A stretch of DNA of 64,000 nt. Source: Atkinsonella hypoxylon. Taxonomy: Eukaryota > Ascomycota > Sordariomycetes > Hypocreales > Clavicipitaceae. The first letter of the stretch is position 1. Every line of letters begins with the position of its first letter. The notes beneath the pieces were generated by a model. The model had not been told where the DNA came from. It searched no databases and was given only the letters and a program-made list of their open reading frames with translations. A program made the translations under genes and the position numbers. Of the stretch, positions 22,234-32,869 are shown piece after piece. Where the stretch lies: contig JFHB01000007.1 in assembly GCA_000729835.1 (NCBI GenBank), positions 368,390 through 432,389 on the forward strand, in the 5' to 3' direction.

Positions 22234-22732
22234 TTACCTAGTCGGCGTAGGCCCGCAGTCCGGCTTCGTGGTAGTATGTGTATAGCCCATGAGGCAATTC
22301 CCCTGGCCCTCGTACTCAGCGCATTGGACAAACGCTTTCCCGCCTACGTCAGTCGCCCTGCCACACCCGCAAGGGAGCGTAAGAGTGTCTATATAAGCCA
22401 CGTTAGCCTACTCTCTCTTCTATACTAGGAGCTGAAAGAAAGCTACACACCGTTGATCCAGCATCGCGTTCTACCAGGATTGTAACCACAGCCCAGGTTC
22501 TTGAAGTACTTGCCCAAGTACATAGTGATGCTGGCATCGCTTACAGAGCAGTCCGTTAGTGTAGGAGAAGCGACGGATACAAGGGTGGCCGGCCGGGTTA
22601 TCGGGCTGTCCCGGCAGTGGCATCTAGACACGTTAGCTTAAGCTGCAATTTTGTTACCAAAAAAAAAAAGAAGAAAAAGTATAGCTGGACGTACTCCGTT
22701 AGGAAGAGCAGGACTAAGGCTAAGTAGTGCAT
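22234..22732 (-). CDS. Small cysteine-rich secreted protein, array copy 2
   Basis: Three exons, 22732-22695, 22623-22451 and 22388-22234, encode 121 residues. The leader is MHYLALVLLFLTE, differing from copy 1 at only two residues, and the intron-1 donor is again GTACGT. Exon 2 has CHCRDSP, TDCSV, LGCGYNPG and RCWIN. Exon 3 has DTLTLPCGCGRAT, QCAEYEGQGNC and KPDCGPTPTR. The last six residues and the stop context are identical to copy 1. Flanks match copy 1 far better than the central exon does, so the coding middle has diverged more than the surrounding DNA. That pattern suggests diversifying selection or relaxed constraint. Function is unknown. Confidence 0.72.
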
Positions 22733-23296
22733 TGTATTGTAAATTAGCTTACGAGAGCAGAAGGGGGCTAGCTAGAATAAAGAAGAGGCAGGAATACAGA
22801 CTTATATTACTAAATAGTTATATAACGTTATAAGTATATAGCAGTAGAAATATTTCTTAGCTGCTTAATCTCTACTTTCTAAGTAAGTAATATTATAATT
22901 AATTTAGAAAGACACTTCTATAGCGTATAAGTAGTATATATTAAGGATATATATTGCTTAGCTATACCTTTATTTGCTAGGTATAGTTATAAGATAAGGG
23001 AAAAAAAAATTTTGTCTCTAAACTAATCTTGCGCGTTATCCGCACCTTCTATAGCAGCTCTATTATAGGAAAAATATAAGAAAAAAAAAAAAAAAAAACC
23101 CTGCTCAGCAGTGCCCAGGCAGACAGGGATGAGGCTTACAAAGTAGTTAGCAGCCAGCTGTATGGGAGGCACTGGAGATAAAATCGGCTATTAAAAGCCC
23201 CAAGCCCCAGCCTGCTAATCCACTCGACCACCTCGTCAGCTGAATTACATATAATGCCTGCCGATATCGCAATAGAGCCAGCTCGGCCTCTTAAGA
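22733..23296. repeat. Upstream flank of copy 2, start of unit 3
   Basis: Near-copy of the 21705-22100 flank, with an A-rich tract at 23081-23097. The unit junction CCTGCTCAGCAGTGCCCAGGC occurs at about 22083 and 23099. Unit 3 begins near 23116. Confidence 0.75.
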
Positions 23297-23486
23297 TCAA
23301 GAAGAAGTCGCTACACGCGGCGCCGTGGTAGTATGTATAAATATAGTGGTGCAATTCAACTGGTCCTCGGAGTCAGGGCATATTGTGTGCGCATTCCGCA
23401 CTACTTGAGTTGCTCTGCTACATCCGTAAGGCAGCGTAAGGGTATCTACATAAGCTACATTAGTAACTATATTCTCTATTACATAT

Positions 23487-23518
<32 letters not shown>

Positions 23519-23807
23519 CACGCACCGAGAATATAGCATTGCCTTGTGTTAGGATCGCGAGGACAGCCTACTGACTTGCCGGCAAACGGCGTTACGTTAG
23601 TTGTTACGGCGCAGGCCGTCTCGGAGGGGTGCAGTCTGCTATTCGTTATAGGTACCCTCGTTCTATAGGGCAATTCAATTACTATTCGGTTGATGTCATG
23701 GATGAACTGCTGGCAGAGGCATCTACGCGCGTTAGCTTAGGGCGGTTTTTTTTGCAACGCTAGACGTACGCTGTTAGGGAGAGCAGGATAAAATTTAAAC
23801 AATACAT
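23297..23807 (-). CDS. Small cysteine-rich secreted protein, array copy 3
   Basis: Three exons, 23807-23770, 23722-23526 and 23454-23297, encode 130 residues. Exon 1 gives MYCLNFILLSLTA and ends at GTACGT. Exon 2 starts CLCQQFIHD and includes ETACAV, VGCPRDPN and QCYIL. Exon 3 reads AYVDTLTLPYGCSRAT, ICPDSEDQLNC and TTTAPRVATSS, then TGA. It has the same intron phases as copies 1 and 2 but belongs to a second subtype, shared with copy 4. The second intron carries a long A run on the plus strand (23489-23517). It has fewer cysteines than copies 1 and 2: LPCGC has become LPYGC, and the final Cys is absent. Secretion and function are inferred, as for the other copies. Confidence 0.7.
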
Positions 23808-24441
23808 GGTGAATCAGAATCAGGTTAACATGGTGAACGAGGATAAAAGAGAAGAAGGAGGCACATTGGAAAATAAAGAAGTAGGATGTAGATCTATATA
23901 AATATACAGTTGCGCAACTTTATCTAAGATATAGCAGCAAGATGACATCTTCCCTACTAAGTCTCTTTGCTTAGGTAAATAACATACTATTATTATTATT
24001 ATTATTAAATTACACTACTTGGCTACTATGTCTTTTAACTAGTCCGCTAGGGAAAAAACCCTGTAGTAGAAGTAAGTAAATGTAATTATAGACTTAGAAA
24101 AACACTTCTATAGCGTATAAGTAGTGTGTATTAAAGATATGTATCTCTTAACTATACCTTGATTTGCTAGGTATAGTTATAAGATGAGGAAAAAGAAATG
24201 TCTCTAGTAACGCAAGGATCTAAACTCATCTTGCGCGTATTCGCAATATACACTAGTTTATCAAACAACCAGCACCGTCTATAGCAGATCTATTGTAAGG
24301 GGAAAAGAAGACAAGTGGTACTTGGAAGCAGTACCCCATAGAGACATTATTTAATTGGTGTACAATTCGTAAATCCCTGCCGATACCGCGATGGAGCCAG
24401 CCCGGCCTCTTAAGCTCTCAAGAGATGGTTCGCCAAACGCA
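23808..24441. repeat. Upstream flank of copy 3
   Basis: AT-rich non-coding DNA with an (ATT)n run at 23986-24006. It shares AAACACTTCTATAGCGTATA and the CTAGGTATAGTTATAAGAT block with the flanks of copies 1 and 2. Parts also resemble the flank of copy 4 (TTGGCTA...CTAGTCC...CTAGG). Confidence 0.65.
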
Positions 24442-25039
24442 TCAAGAAGAAGTCGCTGCAGGCGGCGCCGTAGTAGTATCCACGTAGAGAGTGGAGCAAT
24501 TCAACTCGCCCTCGGATGTAGGGCATGCCGTCAACGTATACTGCTCTACTGTGGTTGCCTCGCCACACCCGTCAGGCAGCGTAAGGGTAGCTATACAAGG
24601 TACATTAGTTGCTGTTTTTCCTAAAAAAAAAAAAAGAAAAAAGAAAAAAGAAAAAAGAAAAAAAAAAAGAGAAAAAAAAAAAAAAAGGAAAGAAAGGAAA
24701 GAAAGCACGGACCATAACCAACGCAACCCACTGGGTTAGGGTCGTAACGACAGCCTATTGACTTGCCCGCCAACTCCGTCACGAGGGCAGCCACGGCGCA
24801 TTTCGTCTTGGAGGGGTACACTTTCTGGTTGGACAGAGGTACCTTGACCTGAAGGAGCACTCCGAAGTGCAATTGGTGCACTGCGAGCCGGCCGGCTGCG
24901 GGGCCGAACTGGCAGAGGAATCTAGGCGCGTTAGCTTAGGGGGGGGGCTTTCTTTTTGTTTTTTGTTTTTTTTTTTTTTTTTTGGCCGAGCTTGCACGTA
25001 CGCTGTCAGGGAGAGCAGGATAAAGTTTAAATGGTGCAT
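24442..25039 (-). CDS. Small cysteine-rich secreted protein, array copy 4
   Basis: Exon 1 is 25039-25002 (MHHLNFILLSLTA, GTACGT donor). Exon 2 is 24921-24713, with FLCQFGPAAG, KTKCAVAALV, IGCRYDPNPVGC and VGY, ending at GTCCGT. The acceptor of the last intron is uncertain. The site used by copy 3 reads AATGTAC here instead of AATGTAG and is lost. The alternatives TTTTAG (exon from 24620, 141 residues) and TATAG (exon from 24590, 131 residues) both keep the frame. The end reads ATLTLPDGCGEAT, ACPTSEGELNC and TTTAPPAATSS. Both introns are swollen by long A/T and purine tracts. It is probably still coding, but splicing efficiency is doubtful. Confidence 0.62.
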
Positions 25040-25769
25040 TGTGAATAAGGTTAAAAGAGGAGATGGAGGCATATGGGAAAGTAAAGAAAAGGGATATAGA
25101 TAGATCTATATATTTATAAATATCTAGTTTTACAAACTTTGTCGATGATGGAGTAGTCGGAAAATCCCATACTTTACGAACTAAATCTCTTCGTTTACGC
25201 AAGTAATGCATCATCGCTATTACTAGTTATTCAATTACGCTAGTTGGCTAGTACCTCCTCTAACTACCTAGTCCACTAGGAAGAAAAAAAGGTTTCCGAA
25301 TCTCTTGACGATACCTTTTCTTTGCTAGGTATATCCCTTGCTATAGTACAGATGCGGCTACGTTTTATATAACACGTGGCTTGCAAAGTGGACCAGTACA
25401 CGTGTGGCCCACAATAACCCCGACAACTACTGAGCAACCCTGTTTGGTTTTTTTTTTTTTGCTGCAAGCCCCGCTTTTACGAAAATTCTTTCCTTCTTCT
25501 TTTCTTCTTCTTTTCTTCTTCTTCTTCTCCTTCTTCTTCTTCTTCTTCTTCTCCCCCGGTCTATAATTCGGCAATCCCTTTACTTTGCGCAAAGGCAACA
25601 TCCGGGTGGCGAATTAGCGAGTTGTCCAATTACATTCAGGTAATGTACATGCCAACTTCACGGTAATAGAAAGTACTGGTAATTTCCTCTAATGTCAAGA
25701 AAAAAAAAAAAAAAAAAAAAAAAAAAGACGCACATTGCACACATTGCAGCTACTCTACGTCATCTTTAG

Positions 25770-25925
25770 TGCGGCCGCTCTTTAACAGCAGTGTTTACCA
25801 ACGCAGATTATTTTGAGCTCTACCCAGGTGAACGAACATATCGCCGAGGTTACTATTACTATTACTTGTCGTTAATTCCACAATGGCGAAAACCGTTGTC
25901 CAAGGAAAATGCCACTCAACGCGTG
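25770..25925. repeat. Dispersed repeat relict, copy A
   Basis: GGCCGCTCTTTAACAGCAGT and, about 115 bp on, AAAACCGTTGTCCAAGGAAA with ATGCCACTCAACGCGT match blocks in the same order at 63492-63625. The blocks are separated by different spacings. It is likely a decayed transposable element, family not identified. Confidence 0.55.
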
Positions 25926-26698
25926 TATTAGGGGGGGCTAGCTTAGCTTAGCTGTTGAGCCCGTTCGGAAGCACCGCGCATGTATCGAGAAAGGTGTGTG
26001 TGGGTCCCGTGACCCTTGGCGCAAGCGAAGGGATAATATTAACAAGCATATTGTTTGTTTGTTAGTTATTCCTACATCATCACTGACTTTCCGAGCTGAC
26101 CTGACCGTTGATAAGCTCCTTTCCCCCCTTGTCAGGTCGCCCCGGTGCAAAATTAAAGAAAGCTGTATTGTAAGTACCTAGGGAGGCATAACAGAAGTTG
26201 TTGCTATTCGCGCGACCGGGGGAAATAAAGAGGTCCATCTCCATCGCAGTCCCATGTGGCCCACAGGCCAGTTTCATCGCAAGACCCGGCGTCACGTTAC
26301 TATGGGCATAACTATCGTACAAGCGAAGACGAGAAATGAAGAACCCGGCCAAATCGCGAATTGTGGGGCCGCCCCTGGGTCAGGCTTATGACTTATGACT
26401 AAGCTCAGCTTGTTAGTGACAGCTAGCTAAGCCCTGCCGGCCCATTCCATCCATCCCCTTGTCAGGCCCACCTTGGTAGGGTAGGTAGGGTACCTACATA
26501 GTTAGTTCGGGTACGGAAAGTTAGACCGGCCAGTTTACCCGTTGGGGTTGTGTGTGGTCCAGTTCCGTGCAATCAATGGCCTCCGGGTGGATTCCCCCTG
26601 TGACGAATCAAAAAAAAGTCCTTACAGGAGAATATGTATGGATGAAGCACTAGTCACGCCGCAGAGACTTATATTCTACCCTAATATACAAAGTATCT

Positions 26699-26700
<2 letters not shown>

Positions 26701-26732
<32 letters not shown>
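26701..26732. repeat. Poly-T tract of about 32 bases
   Basis: An uninterrupted T run in non-coding sequence. It is one of many homopolymers in the 22-27 kb block. Confidence 0.9.
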
Positions 26733-26931
26733 CTATATTTCCCACTCCATGTCGTGCTAATTTCTGAGCTGATATCTAATTGGCTTCAACTACCCCCTGC
26801 ACCTTAGGCTTGCAAAAAAGAATTCAAGGCTGCGACTGTATCTAAAAGCTCGTATTTAACATAGCATCCGAGTGTACCACAATTCCCCCTGGCACAAGGT
26901 GAGTAAGACAAGACACGATACTTGGCCAGCA

Positions 26932-27390
26932 TCAAGTCCGCTGAGGGCAGTCCGACCGCGTAGAAGTAAACATATAGTTAACATAGCAATTTTGCTGCCT
27001 CTCATTCTCGGGGCACTTAGTCGTCGTTTGCTGCACTACCTTCGTCGCCCTATCACACCCGCAAGGAAGTTCAAGGATATCTATAAGCCCATTGGTCAGT
27101 TATCCTGTTTCCTCCCTTCCCTTTACTTCTTGTCCCACAAAAAGGGGGCGCGTACCGTCCACCCAGCACGGTTGCGGGATGGGATCGAAAGAACAGCCAT
27201 CCTCCACGCCGTGGTACCACGTCACCTTGGGGGTGACGGCGCAGGACGTCGGGCGGGTGGGCGTCGGGCCCTGAAAGTATTTATCGGGCCATATACCCTG
27301 CGCCCTGTAAAAGGCATCTGGTTCGTGACCGCGGTACGCACGGCCGTACCCCGTTAGGGCGAGCAGGATAATGGAGGCTGAGTAGCGCAT
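26932..27390 (-). CDS. Small cysteine-rich secreted protein, detached copy 5
   Basis: Two exons, 27390-27156 and 27080-26932, encode 127 residues. The leader MRYSASIILLALTG resembles copies 1 and 2. In those copies a GTACGT intron follows at once. Here the corresponding segment (GTACGG...GAACCAG) is only 32 nt, too short to splice, and is read through as YGRAYRGHEP. Later landmarks return: TSCAV, DGCSFDPIP, PCWVD, then an intron (GTACGC to TTATAG), then LELPCGCDRAT, TKCPENERQQNC and SDCPQRT. So the family's first intron has apparently become coding sequence and the gene has two exons rather than three. The leader still looks like a signal peptide. It lies about 1.9 kb from the tandem copies, in the same orientation. 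Confidence 0.68.
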
Positions 27391-28271
27391 CGTGATGGGG
27401 ACAAGGAGCAGGTGGTTGGGAACAAGAAGGGGATAGGATGGGATGGGATGGGATGGGATGGGACTCTGGGGTATATACATGTGCGTATTCTGTGCTTCTT
27501 GCCTGCGTGGATGCTGCGCTGGGAGTTGCTTGGTCGCCAGGCTGCGACGGTTGGCCTGTCGTTATGTGCATCACCTGCATCACCTGCATCACCAGAAATT
27601 TTTGGCGTCTACGAGGTCGAGATGTAACCTCATCAATATTCGCATACTAGTAGGCCTCAGTCAGGTGCGGCCCACAATGCCTTGGCGCGCGAGTTCCTGC
27701 GTGGCGGTGAGACCGACAAAGGCTACAAGTACAATACAATACAATATATTCCGTAACCACCCCCCAGTCTTCTTTCTGCGTTGGTTTACAATATAAAAAA
27801 AGTAACTATCTGTTGTCCCCGCTCTAATTCCCGCTCTATATTGCACCAACTTCCGAGCTGACCTCTAATAGGCTGAAACCCCCTGCAAGGTGGATTTGTG
27901 GGTATGTACAAGGGGACAACGGTACATTCCCCGCAATACTACCTATTCGGGCCCTTTTACCCTTCCACTTTCTCACGCACTATTTTCTGCAACCAACATT
28001 CACGCGTATTTCTACAACACAACTGGTGCTGCAGCTGCAGCCTCAACCAGCTAGGCAGAAGAGTCATGTACGGATTGACCTTACTTGCAGCTACATGTAT
28101 ACTTATCATGTAGCGTCTATGCTAGCGAAACACTGGCGTCTGAAACGGAAGGTCGGTGGGGAACTCGCCCGGATAGCAAACCTTAAAGTCGCCCCGATAG
28201 TAACACTCGATCCAAGTTGTAACGACCCGAATCGCAAGAGGGAATCGTACGTCTACCAACTGTATTACGGA
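27391..28271. other. Intergenic region between the array and the CFT1 gene
   Basis: It contains a GGGAT microsatellite at 27435-27463 and a short repeat of CACCTGCAT at 27568-27593. No gene was recognised. Confidence 0.5.
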
Positions 28272-31200
28272 TCAAGTCACTCGCCAAGAACCCCCAAGCC
28301 AGAAGGGAATGGGGATCCCTCTTGTATCTGCAGCTATCGTCTCATGTGAACCTCCTAAAAAGTACGCCAAGCCCGACCATCCGAGCACCGCCTCCAAGTC
28401 ATCCCGCAAATCAGCCGCACTATCGTAGCCTCCCCTCAAAGCAACATCCGCCTTCTTCGCCGCCCCCAGCTCGCTCCATCTCGCGAGCACCGCGCCATCC
28501 ACTAGCGCGCGGCCCGACGACGCCGTCGTTTCTACGCCCACCGCCACGGACGACTGCTCGTCGGGATACCGATGTGCCTTGGTGTGAAGACCACCGTGCG
28601 GAACAACTGCTGGATGGAGTTGATTCGTCACCGACAACAGCCGTCGGTACGTCGATTCAGCCAGCGGCGCCAGAGCGGCAAGCTGGCCCGAGGCGCAGGC
28701 CAGCAGGAGGATATGCGCTGGCTGCGACGTCGCCTGTAGAGCCGGGTATGCAGGAGGGAGTGTGCGCGGGAGCATGAGTGTCGACGTTGGCAAATTTGGT
28801 GTCACGGAGAACGATGTCCGGTGCAGGAGTAGATGCCCTTGCAGCGACTTTGGGTGTTCTGGGTCGAATTCAAGTACGTGCAAGTCCCCCTCGGCGTCCA
28901 CTGCCACCATAGACAAGTCTTCGTCATCGGGCAAGAAATCTGCTACGAGGAGCGGCAGGTTGCCGCTGCTCTTGCCCAGCACCTTGAATGTGTATGGTTC
29001 CTCTGTGTATCCTGCGAACCACAGGCCCTTGAATGCATCCGCCATGACGCAGAGTCCTGTCCCAGGAAGTTCCTTGACACTTGACACATGGCAGCTCATG
29101 TCCAAAAACGCCACAGGGAGCAACGAGCCGTCCTCCTTGAGTCCACGAACCATGCACTTTTGTCCTTGGGAAACCAGCATGAGTCCCTGTGCTCCGATTT
29201 CCGACAGTGCCGTGACGCCTCCTCTGGGTATGTCCTCCTTGGCCATCAACTTGAGTTTCTTGTTGGTCTCGGGCCGGCCTGGCTCTGGAATCACCGTCAC
29301 AATGTCAAACACCTGCACTCGTCCCCGGGTTGGCAAGTCCTCACCCTTAGAGAGTGCCGAACCGACGGCGACGAGCATCTTTCTCTCCTTGCTTTCCTCC
29401 GACACTTCGAGATGAAGCGTCTTCATGCTCTCAATCGACTCACACGACTCCATGTCCAGTGTGTGAATTACTGTCCAGGTAACGGGATTAACGAGCTTCA
29501 GAATGCCCCGTGGCATAGTTGGCGGAAAGCTGATGGTCTCCTTTGCCCACTCCTTGTGATAGTCATCGTCTCTCGGCAATTCAAACGGCTCGAGCTTTGT
29601 ACATGCCACCACATAAGTGCCCGTAGGATCATGATATGAAATCATGCTTGCATCGATATCCAATGGAATTTTCTTGACTGATAAGCCCAACTCTGCAAAA
29701 TTGCTGTGGCTTGGAAGTTGCGTCACTCTGGCGATACCCTTGGTGTCTACGTAGATGAAACCTCGATCGCAGCCCTCAGTGTTGAATGTGCTCATGCCCC
29801 GTACACCCAGACCTTGTAGGCCGATGACGCGCGGGATACTCTTGCTGCTCTTTAGGACGAAGCTGGGAGAGGAATTGGGCAGAAACACAGCACTGTAGCC
29901 GTCAACATTGGCGCATCTCCGCAGAGACACATGCCGACGTGGCTCCTCGGCCTCGTCCTCAGGAACCTCAGGTGCTGTCATGGCAAGCGATGAGTTTGCA
30001 GACTTTTTAAATAGCAGAGACGTCGAGAGCGTTTGTTCGCTGTTCCCGCCCTCGTTGTATCGCACTGGCTCATAGATTGTCAAGTCGTCGGTAGCATGTC
30101 GCACCTGAGATGGATTAGAATTCGAGTTGTTATTCGGAATAATGAAATGACCTACAATCAAATATGGTCTTTGTGAGATGGCGTCGCCCAAATCCGCGAC
30201 TAAAATTTCTGTCACACTTTCTTTGCTTGCTCCTTTACGAACCGAAAAGTCGACTGACAGAAATGGCGGGATGGATGTAAGAGCCTCCGCAACGAAGACC
30301 GGTTTGGATAGATCCGAAATACAATAGACCTGATTGGAAGATTAATAAATTAATACAACACGAATGCATTGAACTCAAGAGACGTACGTGTAAAGCTCCT
30401 GATGAGCTGAGCAGGAACATCATAATTCGGGCAGCTTCGTCTGCTTGCTGCTCGCGGATGGTGGCTTGGAAAATGCCTTGTGTATCATTGTAAAGGCAGC
30501 CAGATGCCCACTTGGTAGACTTGAGTATTCCATCAGGTCTAGTCACCTCCTCCAATTCGTTATTGCTGTCAATCTGAGCAATCAAAACGCTGCTGTCGTC
30601 TCGAACCAACAGTAAATATGGATCGACGATGCTGGCACTCGTGATTCGCGGCTCAGCACCGGTTTCCTCATCCAGCATGGGCAAAATTTGACTCAAACCT
30701 AGATCTACCTCGGCGTCAGCTTGTACGTGCCCAGATGCGCGCACTCAAGGCAGAATGAAAATCGAAGGCTCATAGCTCACCTCCATCATAACAGCGGACT
30801 TCCGACTTGAGCACTTGGATAATTCGCGTCTGCTTGCCCATGGTTCCAGCCTCAACAGTAAATCCAGCGGCTGGCTCAAATTCGGTGTCCTTTAATGTTT
30901 CAAACCCGGCCGCGGTCAAGGCATAGACGTCCGACGTCTCATAACCATCGAGATCAATCTTGGCTACTATCATGTACTTGTCAAACTGCCCAGCAGGGTC
31001 GTAGTCGTTACTACCTGACGTATCTGTCCCTATACCCAAGGACTTGGGCATAGGCTTTTTGACACACATGGTCCAGAACCCACGAGCTTCAGGAAAGTCA
31101 AATCGTCCAATGACCTTGGGTTGAATATTTCTGTTGAGAATAACAACTGAGCCAGCTGCACCCCGCCCGACAGCACAAGCCAGCTCTAAATCTGCCGTCA

Positions 31201-32869
31201 CTCCCTTTGATAGCGTCTCTTCTTCGCTATTAGGTGCAAATGCGGGACGGCCGCAGACAATATCTCGGATAGGCCCAATATTCAGCAATCTATCGTGGAT
31301 GCGGAAGATGGCTTCCCCAGTTTTCGAGTTGCCATTTGTCGCTTGCGCTGGCTTGGCTTCGCCGAAGTCGTTGCCATACAAGTCGTCATCTTCATCCTCC
31401 TCGAGTTCCAGGTCGTCCAAATCCAAGGCGAGATCCGGGTCTAATAAACGTGACTTTTTTCGTTTCTCGTGGCCATGTTTCCGAGACCAGCCGAGAACGA
31501 CCGAATCGTCATCTTCACTGCCAAGGAACAGAATATTCTTGCCCACTTTTGATATGCAAGACACACGACTCTTGACAAGGTTGCCGCCTTGTTCAGAGCC
31601 TACGAGCTTTACGCTGATCCCCGAGACAGTACGGCCGTCAATGCGGAAACATATAACGGCTAGCCTCCCATCGTTCAATACCAACAGCAGCTCCCCAGCA
31701 TCAGCGCTCAATAGCTCAACAGCACATCCCTCGAGCCTGAACGCGAGTTCGGACTGATCAACTAAGCTGAAAGAAGTCATCTGTCTTGCCATGTCGTTCA
31801 CTGCGACGCCATTAGGTTTGCCAGACTGGTCAATGTGTATTAGCTCGTTTTCTCCCACCAGCAGAGCGCCTCCCATGGGTGCTGGCAAAGCAACAACTCT
31901 GAAGAGATCTTGGGGCAAACCAGTTACTGATAAGATTGTGGTCGACGCTCGTTGCTGCAAATCGAGAGTAAACACTTTGTACGTAAGGTCGTCTTTGATT
32001 CCTAATGCCGCGGATGGTGACTGGGTCGAGGACAGGATGCCGAATGTAGGCTCCCGGTATTCGTGTAAAAACGCAAGATGCACGGGATGTAGCAGCGTCG
32101 GGTCCAATAGCGGTAGGCGTAGCACAAATGACGGAGTATATCGTGACCTGACTGGCTCGTGATGACCATCTCCATTGGTGGTTGCTGACGGCTCCTTGAC
32201 CGGACGAGGACCATCAAGATCCTCATCCCAATCGTCCATCTCTAGGTCTTCTTCACTCTGGGCAAAAGGAAGAATAGCCAGGTTTCTGCTCCCGAATTTG
32301 AAGGCAACACATCGGCTGCCAGGATCCGCCTCCAAGTAGTTGACATAGTCCCCAAAGGCCGTCTCCCAAGGCGCACCATGCAGATCATCTTTCTCATAAT
32401 AATGTATCGACGTCGTCTCGAGCGCATTCCTCTGAGGGTCCCATTCGGTCAGGCACATCTTGGCAGCCTTGTACGCCAGAAGCAAAGCCTCACCTCCAGA
32501 GGCAGTGTCCTTAATCCTTACACGAGCCAAACCAATGACGGTGCCTGCCAACGGAATCTCGGCAACGAGTACTAGCTTCGTATTGTTCGTGCGATCGGTG
32601 CGGACGATCATGGATTCCCCACCGAGGAAGGAGGCTTCAAGGCCATCGTCATCATTGACATGATGATCAAAGTGTTGATCATCATCTTGAATAGATGATT
32701 GCGGGACCAGAGCTTGAGGGTCTAACTCGGCGGATATTTGTTTTGTGGTAAAGATTTGAAGAAGCGACCCTTTGGCGACGACGAGGTTGTTGGCAGTAGC
32801 AGAAGTCAACGGCAGGGTTAATGAATGGGTGACGGCCGAAGGAGCCACAAGCTCTGTGTACACCTGCAT
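28272..32869 (-). CDS. CFT1: Cft1, CPSF160-like subunit of the cleavage and polyadenylation factor
   Basis: Three exons, 32869-30781, 30719-30388 and 30329-28272, encode 1492 residues. Splice sites are GTGAGC...CAAG and GTACGT...ATCAG, and both junctions keep the frame (CYDG|ADAEVDLG and GALH|VYCISDL). The N-terminus MQVYTELVAPSAVTHS and the following VVAKGSLLQIF are characteristic of Cft1. So are IHYYEKDD, the acidic EEDEDDDLYGNDFGEA linker and the C-terminal GGYDS...LEAVLGWSGLAYF. The protein is built of three beta-propellers like DDB1. It is the scaffold of CPF, which recognises poly(A) signals and supports cleavage and polyadenylation in the nucleus. A 5' ATG upstream was not seen. The last ~20 residues after LAYF are less certain. 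Confidence 0.93.

Larger units (their letters stand above)
25040..26931. other. AT-rich accessory DNA with homopolymers and repeat relicts
   Basis: No intact gene was seen in 1.9 kb. It contains a T run at 25447-25460, a (TTC)n tract at about 25493-25552, a poly-A tract at about 25700-25727 and a poly-T tract at 26701-26732. A short segment at 25770-25925 also occurs, diverged, near the right window edge. The first 250 bases are the diverged upstream flank of copy 4. Confidence 0.55.

Noticed and set aside
25365..25601. Lysine-rich ORF around the (TTC)n tract
   Set aside because: It is created by translation of the GAA repeat. There is no start context or conserved flank.
28322..31757. Several ORFs of 150-217 codons antisense to CFT1
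   Set aside because: They are shadows of the CFT1 exons on the opposite strand and share no similarity to known proteins.
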